Assembly (NCBI GenBank): GCA_963779225.1
Contig: CAVZWW010000003.1
Coordinates: forward strand, 806,001-870,000
Source: CAVPCZ01 sp963779225
Lineage (GTDB): Bacteria; Bacteroidota; Ignavibacteria; UBA10030; UBA6906
DNA length: 64,000 nucleotides
Reading direction: 5' to 3'
The translations under genes and the position numbers were made by a program. Numbering within the stretch: position 1 is the first letter of the stretch; each line of letters starts with the position of its first letter. Below the pieces are notes generated by a model, which did no database searches, had not been told where the DNA came from, and worked only from the letters and a program-made list of their open reading frames with translations. Below, piece by piece: positions 35,162 to 46,400 of the stretch.

Positions 35162-37213
35162 ATGTCGCGTCTTCCCCGGCATCCCAGTTTAAGCGAACTG
35201 GATGAACTCTGTATCAACACCATCCGCTGCCTTTCCATGGATGCCATCCAGAAGGCAAAATCCGGCCATCCCGGCATGCCGCTGGGGATGGCTCCTGCCG
35301 CATATGTGCTCTGGACGCGTCATCTCCGCCACAACCCCGCCAACCCCCACTGGCTCAACCGTGACCGGTTTGTGCTGTCCGCGGGTCACGGGTGCATGCT
35401 GTTGTATTCATTGTTGCACCTTACCGGATACCAGGTTTCGCTCGATGATATCAAGCACTTCCGGCAGTGGGAGAGCAAAACACCGGGACATCCGGAATAC
35501 GGGTGGACGCCGGGCGTGGAGGCAACGACCGGTCCCCTGGGTCAGGGCATATCCACCGCCGTCGGAATGGCAATCGCGGAAAAGTATCTTGAAGCCCATT
35601 TCAACCGGGACGGATTCCCCATTTTCGACTACCGGACGTATGTCATTGCGGGCGACGGCTGTCTGCAGGAGGGAGTGTCTTCGGAAGCTTCGTCTCTTGC
35701 CGGCCATCTTGGATTGAATAATCTGATCGTGATCTACGACGACAACCGGATTACGATCGATGGCCAGACGGCGTTGTCGTTTTCAGAAGACGTCGCCAGA
35801 CGGTATGAAGCATACGGTTGGTTCGTGCAGACAGTTGACGGGGACGGCAACGACATGGCCCTGTTCGAGCGTGCGCTTGCTGCCGCTAAAAACGAACGGG
35901 GGCGTCCGTCCTTGATCAAACTCCGCACGCACATCGCCTATGGTGCACCGAACAAACAGGATACCCCAGAAGCACACGGATCGCCCCTGGGCGATGCAGA
36001 GATCGCGCTGACCAAACAGCAGTATGGATGGGACCCGGGGCGGACGTTTGTTGTCCCCGATGCCGCCCTGACACTGTTCCGGCGGGAGATCGACAAGGGA
36101 ACCGAGCGGGAGTCCACATGGCAGTTGATGTTCGAGCGATACACAGCGGCATTTCCAGATCTGGCGAAGGAATGCCGCGATGCGGTCTCCCGGAGGCTCC
36201 CCGCAAACTGGGAAGAAGTCTGGCAGAACAAAGCCCCGCGGTTTGATCCCGCGACGTTGCTGGCCACACGCGAAGCCCAGGGAAAAGTTCTGGACGCGGT
36301 CCTGCCTGAATTTCCCCTGGTGATCGGCGGTTCGGCGGACCTTACCCCTTCGAACAATACCCGCTTCAAAGGTGCTGTGGACTTCTCGAAGACCGATCGG
36401 TCGGGACGCTACATCCGGTTTGGTGTCCGCGAGCATGCCATGGGTGCGATCCTGAACGGGATTGCGCTCAGCGACATCCTGACCCCATATGGCGCAACCT
36501 TCTTCTGCTTTGTGGATTACATGCGTCCGGCGGTGCGGCTGGCCGCACTCTCGAAGTACCCATCGATTTTCGTGTACACCCATGACAGTATCGGTCTCGG
36601 GGAAGACGGTCCGACACATCAGGCGGTTGAACACCTTGCCTCATTGAGGGCCATGCCCGGACTCATTCTGATCCGTCCGGCCGATGCGACCGAAACGGTG
36701 ACGGCCTGGAAGTTCGCCCTGGAGTACCGGAAGGGGCCGGTGGTGCTGGCCTTGACTCGGCAGAAACTGCCCGTTCTGGACCGTGGACGTTTTGCACCGG
36801 CGGAGAATCTCACGAAGGGTGCGTATGTGCTCACCGGTGCGGACCGGCCGGATGTGCTGTTGCTGGCGACCGGGTCGGAGGTCGCACTCGCCCTCCAGGC
36901 GCATGAGCGTCTGGCCGCTGAAGGCATCCCTTCCCGCGTGGTGAACATGCCCTCATGGGAGTTGTTTGAGCGCCAGCCTGAAGAATACCGGGACGCGGTT
37001 CTTCCGGCGAACGTCAGGGTGCGTGTGGCCGTTGAAGCCGGAATGCAACTCGGGTGGGAGCGGTACATCGGATTGGACGGCGAGTTCATCGGCATGTCGA
37101 CCTTCGGCGCGTCAGCACCCGTGGAGGACATTTTCAAGGGATTTGGTATCACTGCAGATGCCATTGTCCGGGCAGCAAAAAGGAGCTTGCATGAAAGTAG
37201 CGCTCGCGGGTGA
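35162..37213 (+). CDS. tkt: Transketolase
   Basis: 683 residues. Thiamine-diphosphate enzyme moving two-carbon units in the pentose phosphate pathway. Visible: KSGHPGMPLGMAP near the start, SAGHGCMLLYSLLHLTGY, and the TPP-binding stretch GDGCLQEGVSSEASSLAGH followed by LIVIYDDN. The pyrimidine-binding domain carries RYIRFGVREHAMGAI and SIGLGEDGPTHQAVEHLA. ATG at 35162 is taken; a TTG four codons earlier is the alternative. It overlaps rpiB by 23 bases, so the two are one unit. Confidence 0.96.
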   Translation: MSRLPRHPSLSELDELCINTIRCLSMDAIQKAKSGHPGMPLGMAPAAYVLWTRHLRHNPANPHWLNRDRFVLSAGHGCMLLYSLLHLTGYQVSLDDIKHFRQWESKTPGHPEYGWTPGVEATTGPLGQGISTAVGMAIAEKYLEAHFNRDGFPIFDYRTYVIAGDGCLQEGVSSEASSLAGHLGLNNLIVIYDDNRITIDGQTALSFSEDVARRYEAYGWFVQTVDGDGNDMALFERALAAAKNERGRPSLIKLRTHIAYGAPNKQDTPEAHGSPLGDAEIALTKQQYGWDPGRTFVVPDAALTLFRREIDKGTERESTWQLMFERYTAAFPDLAKECRDAVSRRLPANWEEVWQNKAPRFDPATLLATREAQGKVLDAVLPEFPLVIGGSADLTPSNNTRFKGAVDFSKTDRSGRYIRFGVREHAMGAILNGIALSDILTPYGATFFCFVDYMRPAVRLAALSKYPSIFVYTHDSIGLGEDGPTHQAVEHLASLRAMPGLILIRPADATETVTAWKFALEYRKGPVVLALTRQKLPVLDRGRFAPAENLTKGAYVLTGADRPDVLLLATGSEVALALQAHERLAAEGIPSRVVNMPSWELFERQPEEYRDAVLPANVRVRVAVEAGMQLGWERYIGLDGEFIGMSTFGASAPVEDIFKGFGITADAIVRAAKRSLHESSARG

Positions 37214-37640
37214 CCATGCCGGTTTTGACCTCAAGCAGCTGATGATCGGGCGGCTGAAAGAAGAGGGCTTTGAGGTGTTCGATCTCGGCACACATGACAA
37301 ACAGCCTTCCGATTACCCTGACTCCGCGCGGGCAATCGGACAGGCCCTGGCCGCCGGCCGGGCCGACCGGGGTATTCTGGTGTGCGGCAGCGGTGTGGGC
37401 GCTTCCGTCGCGGCGAACAAAATCAAGGGGGTGCGCGCCGGACTTTGTCACGACACCTATTCCGCCCGTCAGGGAGTGGAACACGACGATATCAACGTGC
37501 TCTGTCTCGGCGCGCGCGTCGTGGGAAGTGCGCTCGCCCTGGATATCATTCATGCGTTCCTCGGGGCTTCATTTTCATACGATGACCGGCATGTGCGCAG
37601 GTTGCACAAGCTGATCGAGATGGAACGGATACAGCGGTAG
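37191..37640 (+). CDS. rpiB: Ribose-5-phosphate isomerase B
   Basis: 149 residues, standard length for RpiB (LacA/RpiB fold). Interconverts ribose-5-P and ribulose-5-P. MKVALAGDHAGFDLKQ, FDLGTHDKQPSDYPD, ILVCGSGVGASVAANKIKGV (with the active-site Cys) and NVLCLGARVVG are all typical. AAGGAG stands 7 bases before the ATG, inside the 3' end of tkt. Confidence 0.95.
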   Translation: MKVALAGDHAGFDLKQLMIGRLKEEGFEVFDLGTHDKQPSDYPDSARAIGQALAAGRADRGILVCGSGVGASVAANKIKGVRAGLCHDTYSARQGVEHDDINVLCLGARVVGSALALDIIHAFLGASFSYDDRHVRRLHKLIEMERIQR

Positions 37641-37644
37641 GGAA

Positions 37645-37659
37645 CCGGGGTGGCCCCGG
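37645..37659 (+). terminator. Hairpin between rpiB and tal
   Basis: Perfect CCGGGG-TGG-CCCCGG hairpin 5 bases after the rpiB stop, with no T-tract. Likely attenuation or transcript-end protection inside the 90-base gap before tal. Confidence 0.45.
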
Positions 37660-37729
37660 ACCATGCGGTTACTGCAAGGGAGAAGGGTGTTGCGGAGGGA
37701 TAGACGGTTGAACTCGCAAGGAAGAAACG

Positions 37730-38863
37730 ATGAATGTCCTGCAAAAACTTGAACAGCTGGGCCAGAGCATCTGGTACGACAACATCAGCCGCACGATTCT
37801 CCGCGGTGGAGAGCTTCAACGGATGGTGGACCAGGGTTTGCTCGGGCTGACTTCCAATCCGACGATCTTTGACAAGGCGATTTCGGGCAGTGCGGAATAT
37901 GACGACCAGATCCGTGCGCTCGTCAGGGCCGATCCCGGCATTGAGGTTGCCGCTCTGATCCACGCGTTGATGGTGGAAGATATTCGGGCCGCGGCCGATG
38001 TGCTGCGTCCGGTGTATGACCGGACCCACGGGCGGGACGGCTACGTCAGCATTGAGGTGACTCCCTCGAAGGCGCGGGACACGGAAGGGACGATCGCCGA
38101 AGTCATGGAACTCCGGTCACGGGTGGGGCGGCCCAATACCATGATCAAGATCCCCGCCACCCATGAAGGCCTTCCGGCTATTGCCCGGGCGATCCGCGCC
38201 GGAGTCAATATCAACGTCACCCTCATCTTTTCGGAAGCACGGTACCGTGAAGTTGCCGATGTCTACCAGACCGGATTGGAGCAACGATTGGGCGATGGAA
38301 AGCCGCTCGGTCGCATCGCATCCGTTGCCAGCGTCTTTGTCAGCCGTATTGACACGCTTGTTGACGCTCAACTGGAAAAACGGATGGCGGGCGAGCGTGA
38401 TCCGGGTGAGGCGGCACGCGTCGGGGGATTGCGGGGAAAGACGGCGGTCGCGAACACGCAGATGATCTACCAGGCGTTCAAGGAGATCTTCACCTCGCCC
38501 CGTTTTGCCGCTCTGCGCGCGGCGGGTGCGGTTCCCCAACGCCCCCTGTGGGGAAGCACCGGGACAAAGAACCCCGCATATCACGATCTGCTCTACGTTG
38601 ACCCGCTTATCGGTCCGGACACGGTGAACACCGTTCCTCCCCAAACGTATGCGGCAATCATCGATCATGGCCGTCCCGAACCCACGATTGAACAGGGTCT
38701 TGCCGAAGCCCGCCGCCTTCTGGAAATGTTGCCCGGCGCGGGAATCAACCTCACGCGTGTGCTCCAAACCCTTGAAGATGAAGGGGTAGCCGCGTTTGAA
38801 AAATCCTTTGACGGACTGTCCACGAATCTCGCCAGGAAGAAAGAAATGTTTGCATCGGCATGA
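37730..38863 (+). CDS. tal: Transaldolase
   Basis: 377 residues, matching the longer transaldolase subfamily. It transfers the dihydroxyacetone unit between sedoheptulose-7-P and glyceraldehyde-3-P. Marks: SIWYDNISRTILRGGEL, GLTSNPTIFDKAI, the Schiff-base Lys140 in MIKIPATHEGLPAI, INVTLIFSEARY and ASVFVSRIDTLVD. AAGGAAG precedes the ATG. Its last bases overlap the glucokinase start (ATGATGA). Confidence 0.96.
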   Translation: MNVLQKLEQLGQSIWYDNISRTILRGGELQRMVDQGLLGLTSNPTIFDKAISGSAEYDDQIRALVRADPGIEVAALIHALMVEDIRAAADVLRPVYDRTHGRDGYVSIEVTPSKARDTEGTIAEVMELRSRVGRPNTMIKIPATHEGLPAIARAIRAGVNINVTLIFSEARYREVADVYQTGLEQRLGDGKPLGRIASVASVFVSRIDTLVDAQLEKRMAGERDPGEAARVGGLRGKTAVANTQMIYQAFKEIFTSPRFAALRAAGAVPQRPLWGSTGTKNPAYHDLLYVDPLIGPDTVNTVPPQTYAAIIDHGRPEPTIEQGLAEARRLLEMLPGAGINLTRVLQTLEDEGVAAFEKSFDGLSTNLARKKEMFASA

Positions 38864-39642
38864 TGAGACGAACCACGAAGCGACAGATTCTCGGGATCGA
38901 TGTAGGAGGCAGTGGAATCAAAGGAGCCCTGGTGGATGTGACCACGGGCCGGCTGCTCTCCGGACGATACCGGCTTGCCACGCCCGATCCGGCGACGCCG
39001 AAAGCCATGGCACGGGTCGTTGCACGAATCGTCCGGCATTACGACTGGTCGGGTCACGTCGGATGCGGCATGCCGGGCCCGATCAAAGAGGGTAGGGTGA
39101 TGGCTCTTGCCAACCTGGACAAATCCTGGGTCGGCGTGAAGGCCCCGGAACTCTATTCGCTGGAGTGTGCGTGTCCGGTGACGGTGATGAATGATGCCGA
39201 TGCCGCAGGCCTGGCGGAAATGCGCTTCGGTGCAGGGAAAGGCCGCAGGGGGGTGGTGTTGATGTTAACCCTGGGTACCGGGATCGGGTCCGCCCTGTTT
39301 GTCGACGGCCGCCTGGTGCCGAATACGGAGCTGGGGCAGATTGAACTGAATGGAAAAATCGCGGAGCAACGGGCGTCGGCCCGCGTGCGCAAGGAAAAGG
39401 GACTCACGTGGGAAAAATGGGGAAAGAGACTGGAAGCGTATCTGCATGCTGTTGAAGAGCTGGTCTGGCCCGATCTCATCATCCTTGGCGGAGGGGTGAG
39501 CAGGAAGGCAGACAAGTTTTTCCCATTCATTAAGACCCGCGCTGAACTTGTTGCGGCAGTGATGTACAATCAGGCGGGAATTGTGGGGGCGGCTCTGGCC
39601 GCAGGCGCGGCGCACCGCACCGTGGCGAGAACGGAACGGTGA
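38860..39642 (+). CDS. ppgK: Polyphosphate glucokinase (ROK family)
   Basis: 260 residues of the ROK sugar-kinase fold: GIDVGGSGIKGALVD (phosphate loop), GCGMPGPIKEGRV, NDADAAGLAEMRFGAGKG (catalytic Asp region) and LTLGTGIGSALFVDG. The overall spelling follows polyphosphate-glucose phosphotransferases, which use inorganic polyphosphate (often also ATP) to make glucose-6-phosphate. It is the last gene of the block, coupled to tal, and its product feeds pgi. ATP-only ROK glucokinase is the alternative; donor use needs an assay. Confidence 0.85.
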   Translation: MMRRTTKRQILGIDVGGSGIKGALVDVTTGRLLSGRYRLATPDPATPKAMARVVARIVRHYDWSGHVGCGMPGPIKEGRVMALANLDKSWVGVKAPELYSLECACPVTVMNDADAAGLAEMRFGAGKGRRGVVLMLTLGTGIGSALFVDGRLVPNTELGQIELNGKIAEQRASARVRKEKGLTWEKWGKRLEAYLHAVEELVWPDLIILGGGVSRKADKFFPFIKTRAELVAAVMYNQAGIVGAALAAGAAHRTVARTER

Positions 39643-39722
39643 TTGCGTATCAATACTGATCGAACGGGATCACAAGCGGCCGTGCGAATGATCTGCATCA
39701 ACCGGGGAAGGAGACCGACGAG

Positions 39723-42700
39723 GTGAGTGCGAAGAAATTCACCCGGACTCGTGTTGTTCGTTCTGCCGTTGCATGGGGACTTGTGGTGCTGTTAATCGCC
39801 CCGCCGCTCCAGGCGCAGTTGCCGCAGATCCGGGATGAATGGCGGTGGACACATTTCGGCACCGCTGACGGTCTTCCCTCGTCCGAAATCGTCGCGATCC
39901 TGGAAACTCCCGGGGGAAATGTCTGGGTCCAGACGCGGAGTGGCGTTGCCTGGTTCGACGGCTTTCGCTGGATTTGCCCGCAGGTTGATTCGCTCTCCAC
40001 GACCATGTATGGCAGGGGCCGGCTCGTTGCCGACGGGGAAGAGATGCTCTTTGTCATTCCTCCGCGCATTTTCCGGATCACCAAGACCGGGGGTCATCCG
40101 CTCTATCCCCGCATGAACGGTGCCGATGTCCGTGTCCGCCGCGCCGCCGTACTCCCCGACCACGGCATTCTCCTGCAATCCGACTCCCTCCTGTATGTCA
40201 TGCGAGAAGATTTCCTGGAGCGCTTTCCCTCCCCCTATGAAGAACCTCTGACGTACCGTCTCCCGGACCATCCCTACGGTCTCAATACCACCAAAGGGGG
40301 AGGTATATGGTTGAATGTGCCCACCGGATTGTACCGGCTGGAAGGGGGCGTGTGGAAGCCGTTTCCGGGGATCCCGAGGGAACATGTTGTGCTTACCAGC
40401 ATAACCGAAGATCGTCACGGTTCCGGAGCTGCGACTTTGCGTGTCACGGCACACCAGGGTCTGTTGGAATGGCAGGCATCCGGCCCCAAGAAGTACACGT
40501 CGATAGGGCCTGAGATAATCGGCAGATCGATCGATATCGCCCCCGACGGTACGATTCTGCTGACGCAGAATTCCGGAGAGCTGCAGATTCGAGAGCGCGG
40601 CACCTGGCACACACTGACCTCCCCTCCGCCGGAGATGTTAAATGCCCGCGTCGTGCTGTTCAGGGAGAACGGTGATCTCTGGATCGGAAAAGACCGGGGG
40701 CTCTATCTCTGCCGGATCACCTCTCTGCTCTGGTCAACGCTCCGTTCGGACGTCAAGCACCAGGCAAACTCCGTGAACGAACTCCGGTATATGGCTGACA
40801 GCACTCTCTGGGCGGCGACCTCCCAGGGTCTCCTCATCTTCTCCAACCGGACGCTGCAGCGCCACATCGATCGTATTAACGGGAAAGAGCTGGGCGTCGT
40901 GACGGGACTCGCACAGGACCGGGCAGGACACATCTGGATCAGCAGCGGCGCGACGTTCTCCGGAACGTACCGGTGGGATGGACGCAGGTGGAAACACTTC
41001 GGCGTTCAGGATGGGCTTCCCGCGGAGCGTATTCACCGTATCATGCCGGACCGGCGCGGGCGGCTCTGGTTTCTCACGATGAGCTCGGCTGCACCCGGCA
41101 TCGATCCCGATCTTGAAAGCGGCGCGTTTGTGTATGACAGTTCACGGTTCACGCAGGTCGGTATCAAAGAAGGACTCCCCAGCGGACGTGTGTACACGAT
41201 GGCGGAAGACTCCTCGGGAGCGTTCTGGTTCGGCTCCCTGGGCGGTCTCAGCCGGTGGGACCGGGGGACATGGACCCACTGGAATACCCAGAACGGACTT
41301 TTCTCCAACCGGGTGTTTACGCTGGCGGTCGGTGCGGACAACCGCGTCTGGTTCGGCCATCAGTATGACGGGCTCGGCTATATAGACTCACTGGGCCACC
41401 CCCGATATGTCGCATCGGTCGAAGGACTCCCGAGCAACGCCATCTGGGACCTTGAAGTGAGCGCGGATGGAAAACTCTGGGTGGCGACACGGGAAGGCAT
41501 TGCCTGCTTCAACCGGGGAGTCTGGGCGAGTCTCGGTCCTGAACAAGGTCTGGCCAGCCCGTATGTCTGGCCCCTGCTGGCCCGCGGGAAATATCTGTAC
41601 TGCGGCACCAGTGGCTCGGGCATTTCCGTCCTGAACTATGGCTTGCTGGAGAAGCCCGCTCCCATCGTGACGTTTTCCGACCCTGTGACCCGGGGTGACG
41701 AAACGGTGATCTCGTGGAGCACGCACGCCCCCTGGGCGGAGATTCCTTCCGCCGACGTACACACCCGGTACCGGATCGATGAGGGATCCTGGTCCTTCTG
41801 GGAGGAATCGCGCACAACGACGGTCCGCGATCTTTCTTATGGTGTGCATACGCTTGAGGTTCAGTCGAAAGGGCTTGTGGGGCAGGTTCCCAGGCAAAGG
41901 AGTCTGCTCACGTTTGAAACATTGCCCCCCTTCTACTATCGCCTCTGGTTTGTTATCCCCATTGCCCTTCTGCTCTTTCTGCTCAGCGCTGTGACACAGA
42001 CGTATCTCCGGCGGAAACGTGAATACGTCAGACAGCTGCAATCACGGGATGCACGGTATCGTGCCGTGGTCGAGCAACAAACTGAACTGATTGTCCGCCT
42101 GCTGCCTGATGGAACCCTCTCCTTCGTCAATGACGCGTTCTGCATCCTTCTGGGACGATCCCAGGAAGATCTGGCCGGAGAAAACCTGGTGCGCCTCTTC
42201 AGCGGTGACGAACAGGGGCCGACGCTGGCTCCGTTGCTCGACGTAGACGCGCAGCACACCACCCGGGAAATGGATTTCCGGTGGGTCGATCGTAATGGAC
42301 AGCGGCGATGGTTGAACTGGACTGCTACGGCAATCCTTGACGCACGTCATCTCATGGCTGAAATCCAGGTGGTCGGACGCGACATCACGGAGCAGAAGTC
42401 AGCCCAGGATGAACTCCTGCGCAGCGAGGAACGGTATCGCATTGTTGCGGAACAGACAGGGCAACTGGTGTATGACTATGATATTCCGACGGGACGCATC
42501 CAGTGGTCCGGTGCCTTCGTCAGTGTTATTGGATATACGGCCGCAGAGTTTCAGCATTTCACGATACGCGAATGGGAAGAGTTGATTCATCACAGCGATC
42601 GGGCCCGGGCCATGAAAGAGCTTGAGCGCGCGGTCCGGGACTGCTCCCCTTATCATATTGAATACCGGTTCCGTCACAAAGACGGCACATATGTTGACGT

Positions 42701-43421
42701 GTTCGACAACGGCCTGTTTCTCGTGGATGAGAACGGGCACTCCGTGCGCATGCTCGGAACAATGACCAATATCACCGAACGCAAGCGCGCCGAAGCGCAG
42801 ATTGCCGCGTCACTCAAAGAAAAGGAGGTTCTCCTCAAGGAGATCCATCACCGGGTCAAGAACAACCTTCAGGTGATCTCCAGTCTGCTCAACCTGCAGG
42901 CCGTCGGGGTGAAGGATGAACGCATCCTGGAGCTCCTCCGCGAAAGTCAGAACCGTATCCGGTCCATGGCGCTCATTCATGAGCGTCTCTACCAGTCGGA
43001 AAATCTTGCACGTATCGACTTCGGCCAGTACCTCCGGTCACTTGTCGGATTTCTGGCGCGCTCGTACAATATTCCGCATGTCGAAGTGAAGATCCACGTG
43101 AAGAGCATCAGCCTTCCCGTCAACTCGGCAATTCCCTGCGGGCTGATCGTGAACGAACTGGTGTCTAATGCTCTCAAGTACGCGTTCCCCGGCGGATTGC
43201 GGGGGCAGGTCGATATCAGTCTTACGCTGATGAACGGGACGTCCGGGGTGCTGACCGTTGCGGACAACGGCGTGGGATTCCCGCCTGAGATCGATTTCCG
43301 GAGCACCAAAACGCTCGGGCTCCAGCTCATCAACACGCTGACGTTGCAGATCAACGGCACAATCGAACTTCTCCGGGCTCGTGGCACAACCTTCTCGATC
43401 ACTTTTCCTCTGGAGTCGTAA
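39723..43421 (+). CDS. Sensor histidine kinase with periplasmic propeller (1)
   Basis: 1,232 residues. GTG start at 39723 with GGAAGGAG just upstream. Order: signal segment (ends PPLQAQ), two-component-regulator propeller repeats (NVWVQTRSGVAWFDG, GHIWISSGATFSGTYRWDG, GAFWFGSLGGLSRWD), a Y_Y_Y-type domain, a membrane helix at about 738-762, two PAS domains, then a HisKA_2-type phosphoacceptor (EIHHRVKNNLQVISSL, His 1042/1043) and an HATPase_c domain (VNELVSNALKYAFPGG, VADNGVGFPPE). It probably senses a carbohydrate-type or surface signal. No receiver domain and no neighbouring response regulator. A close paralogue follows directly. Confidence 0.93.
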   Translation: MSAKKFTRTRVVRSAVAWGLVVLLIAPPLQAQLPQIRDEWRWTHFGTADGLPSSEIVAILETPGGNVWVQTRSGVAWFDGFRWICPQVDSLSTTMYGRGRLVADGEEMLFVIPPRIFRITKTGGHPLYPRMNGADVRVRRAAVLPDHGILLQSDSLLYVMREDFLERFPSPYEEPLTYRLPDHPYGLNTTKGGGIWLNVPTGLYRLEGGVWKPFPGIPREHVVLTSITEDRHGSGAATLRVTAHQGLLEWQASGPKKYTSIGPEIIGRSIDIAPDGTILLTQNSGELQIRERGTWHTLTSPPPEMLNARVVLFRENGDLWIGKDRGLYLCRITSLLWSTLRSDVKHQANSVNELRYMADSTLWAATSQGLLIFSNRTLQRHIDRINGKELGVVTGLAQDRAGHIWISSGATFSGTYRWDGRRWKHFGVQDGLPAERIHRIMPDRRGRLWFLTMSSAAPGIDPDLESGAFVYDSSRFTQVGIKEGLPSGRVYTMAEDSSGAFWFGSLGGLSRWDRGTWTHWNTQNGLFSNRVFTLAVGADNRVWFGHQYDGLGYIDSLGHPRYVASVEGLPSNAIWDLEVSADGKLWVATREGIACFNRGVWASLGPEQGLASPYVWPLLARGKYLYCGTSGSGISVLNYGLLEKPAPIVTFSDPVTRGDETVISWSTHAPWAEIPSADVHTRYRIDEGSWSFWEESRTTTVRDLSYGVHTLEVQSKGLVGQVPRQRSLLTFETLPPFYYRLWFVIPIALLLFLLSAVTQTYLRRKREYVRQLQSRDARYRAVVEQQTELIVRLLPDGTLSFVNDAFCILLGRSQEDLAGENLVRLFSGDEQGPTLAPLLDVDAQHTTREMDFRWVDRNGQRRWLNWTATAILDARHLMAEIQVVGRDITEQKSAQDELLRSEERYRIVAEQTGQLVYDYDIPTGRIQWSGAFVSVIGYTAAEFQHFTIREWEELIHHSDRARAMKELERAVRDCSPYHIEYRFRHKDGTYVDVFDNGLFLVDENGHSVRMLGTMTNITERKRAEAQIAASLKEKEVLLKEIHHRVKNNLQVISSLLNLQAVGVKDERILELLRESQNRIRSMALIHERLYQSENLARIDFGQYLRSLVGFLARSYNIPHVEVKIHVKSISLPVNSAIPCGLIVNELVSNALKYAFPGGLRGQVDISLTLMNGTSGVLTVADNGVGFPPEIDFRSTKTLGLQLINTLTLQINGTIELLRARGTTFSITFPLES

Positions 43422-43422
43422 C

Positions 43423-46400
43423 GTGTTTCTGCGCCTGTGCCTGTTTGTGAGCGTGCTCTGGGTCTCCCCGGCATCCGCAGGCCCGGGGTTCGACCGGTTG
43501 AACGAAGCCTGGCGATGGACCACGTTCACCGCGGAGGACAGTCTTCCCGCACATCATATTCTGGCGATTGTCGAACTTCCGTCCGGCGATACGTGGGTAC
43601 AGACACGCAACGGGCTTTCGTGGTATGACGGGTATCAGTGGCATCTCACCGGTCCGGAGTCGGGTCTGCCGGACGGGTCCTCGGGCGCAGTGATCGCCGC
43701 GCACGACAGCACCCTCCTGGTCTTTACCGGCCGGCGGGTATACCGGTCTTCCCGGCATTTCTTTCGCGAGTTGCCCTTCACCGGAGAGCGCCCCGGTCCA
43801 GCCATCACCGCTGCCGTGCCTTTTCCTGACGGTCAGGTGCTGCTGCTGAATGCGGGAGGCACACTCTTCGTTCTCAAAGATGGTACACTCACACTGCTCC
43901 CGTTTACGCGCGGGCAGCCGGGCGGGCGGATGACGGGAATCCAGCGTGCTCAACGGGGTGCCCTGGTGACCTGCGCCGCCGGCCTGTTCCTGTTCGACGG
44001 CCACACGTGGGAGCCGCTTATCGGGGCTGCGGACTCATCATTCGCTGTGAGTGGTCTTTCTGAAAATGCCCGCGGAGACGGAGCGGCATGGGTGACGTCG
44101 CCCCGTGAGCACAGAGGCCTGTGGAAGTGGAAGACCGGCCGTCCGGCCATGCACATTTCCGAAAAACCATCCTCCGCCCCGACAGCGGTACTGACCACTC
44201 CCGAAGGTGATGTCCTGCTGGTGGAGGAGACCGGCGGGGTCCGCGTGTCCACACCCGACCGTGTTGATCGGTTGAATCCCGTTCCTCTTTCGCTTGTGGG
44301 ATCCGTGTTCCTCCAGCTCCGGGCGAACGGAGATCTCTGGGCGGCGGGTCCGACAGGACTGCATCTCTGCCGTCTTTCCTCACGCCGGTGGGAGTACTGG
44401 AACCCTTCCGGCACTCCACAAGGCACGATCGTCCACGAGTTCCTTCGCCACTCCACCGGATCCATCTGGATTGCCACCGGCAATGGGTTGCAGGTGCGCC
44501 GGGCCGACGGTAAGATGACCGAGATCGCTGTGGCCAACGGCGTGCAGCTGGGGAGTGTGACGGGGCTGGGAGAAGATCATGACGGGAATGTGTGGGTAAC
44601 CAGCGGCCGGTCGTTCACGGGCGCATTCCGCTGGGATGGAAAATCCTGGAAGCGGTTCGGTGCCGCTGAAGGCCTGCAGGAACTGCCGTATCATCGGATA
44701 GCCAGGGATCGATCCGGACGTCTCTGGTTTCTCGGGGATTCCGTTGTGCTGTTTTCGCGTGGAAGATTTGTTGTGTGGGGGAGTGAACACGAGCCGTTGC
44801 GTTCGGGCACATATACAATGGCCGAGGGGCGCGACGGCGCACTCTGGTTTGGCACCAACAGGGGTCTGAGCGTCTTTGCGAATGGCGCATGGCGTAACTG
44901 GTCCACACGCGAGGGGTTGCGGGGCAATCGCGTCTTCACCCTGGCGGTTGACCGGGATAATCGTGTCTGGTTTGGAGATCAGGTGCACGGGCTGGGTTGT
45001 CTCGAGGGCAGCAGGCTGCGCTACTTCTCCTCGGCGGATGGGCTCGCCAGCGATCTCGTCTGGGATATCAAGACGGATGCCCGTGGCGGCCTCTGGATTG
45101 CCACCCGCGGTGGTCTGACGTTGTACTCCGAGGATTCGTGGACGTCGTTTGACTATTCGTCCGGTCTGACGTACACGGGTCTCTGGCCCGTGCTGCCGCT
45201 GGCTGACCGTGTGCTGCTGGGGACCAGCGGCAACGGTACGGCCGTCCTGCTGCTTCCTTCTGACCGGGTGCCGCTCCCCAGGGTCATTTTTAAGGAACCG
45301 GTGATCGAACCGGGGCGAATCCACGTCAGCTGGCGGAGTGTGGCATGGTGGGGGGAGAGTCCCGCGGCAGGGTTGTCCGTGCGCTACCGGATTGATGATC
45401 ATCCGTGGAGTTCCTGGGCGCCGGTTCGTGAGACGGTCATCTCGCGTTTGTCGTCAGGCAGCCATGTGTTCTCTATTCAGGTCAAAGATCCATTCGGTCG
45501 ATTTGACAGCCGCGGACACAGGTTCACGTTTACGATTGAACCGCCGGTATATCTCCGCCCCTTTTTTCTTCTGCCGGTTATCGTGCTTGCGCTCTCAACC
45601 ATCGGTCTTGTTGCAGTGTTGATCGTACGCCGGCGGCGCTACCGGTATGAACTCCGGCTGGGGGAAGAAACATCCCATGCGTTGTTGAACAGTTCCACCG
45701 ACCCGGCCTATCTCTTTGATGTACAGGGGACGCTTCTCGCACGTAATCAGGCGGCGGCCGCATTGCCGGGTGCAGCCACCCTTGGCACTTCAGTGTTCAC
45801 GTATCTGCCTGCGTCTCTTGCCGTTTCCCGCCAGGCCGCGACTACCGAAGTGATTCGCACCGGGAGTCCGCTCCGTTTTGAAGATACGCAGGACGGGAAG
45901 TTCTACGAGCACCACCTGTATCCCGTGAGCGATCCTTCCGGCCGGATCACCCGTCTGGCCCTCTCTTCGCGCGACGTGACCGACCGCCGGCAACTGGAAG
46001 AGACGCTGCGCAGCACGGTTGAGTTTCTCCGGCAGATTCTCGAGAGTTCGACGACGGTTGCCATCATTAGCGTCAACCAGGTCGGACGGATCCTCTACTG
46101 GAACACCGGGGCGGAACACATTCTCGGTTTCACTTCAGATGAAATGGTCGGCCACCGTACGTTCGTTTCGCTCCTTCCACCGGGGGCCGCCGTGGAACAA
46201 ACCGCGCTGCTTGCCCTCTCTCAGGGAGTCGTTGCCGGCCACCAATCCGGTTCACGGGTCTTTCCGGTAATCCGCAAGGATGGATTACCCCGCCTCCTGC
46301 GTATCGCGCTGTCACCACAGGCTGGAAAACAGGAAGACGTGCTGGGTATCCTGATGATCGCCGAGGACATTACGGACCAGGAAACGGCGAAACAGGAAGC

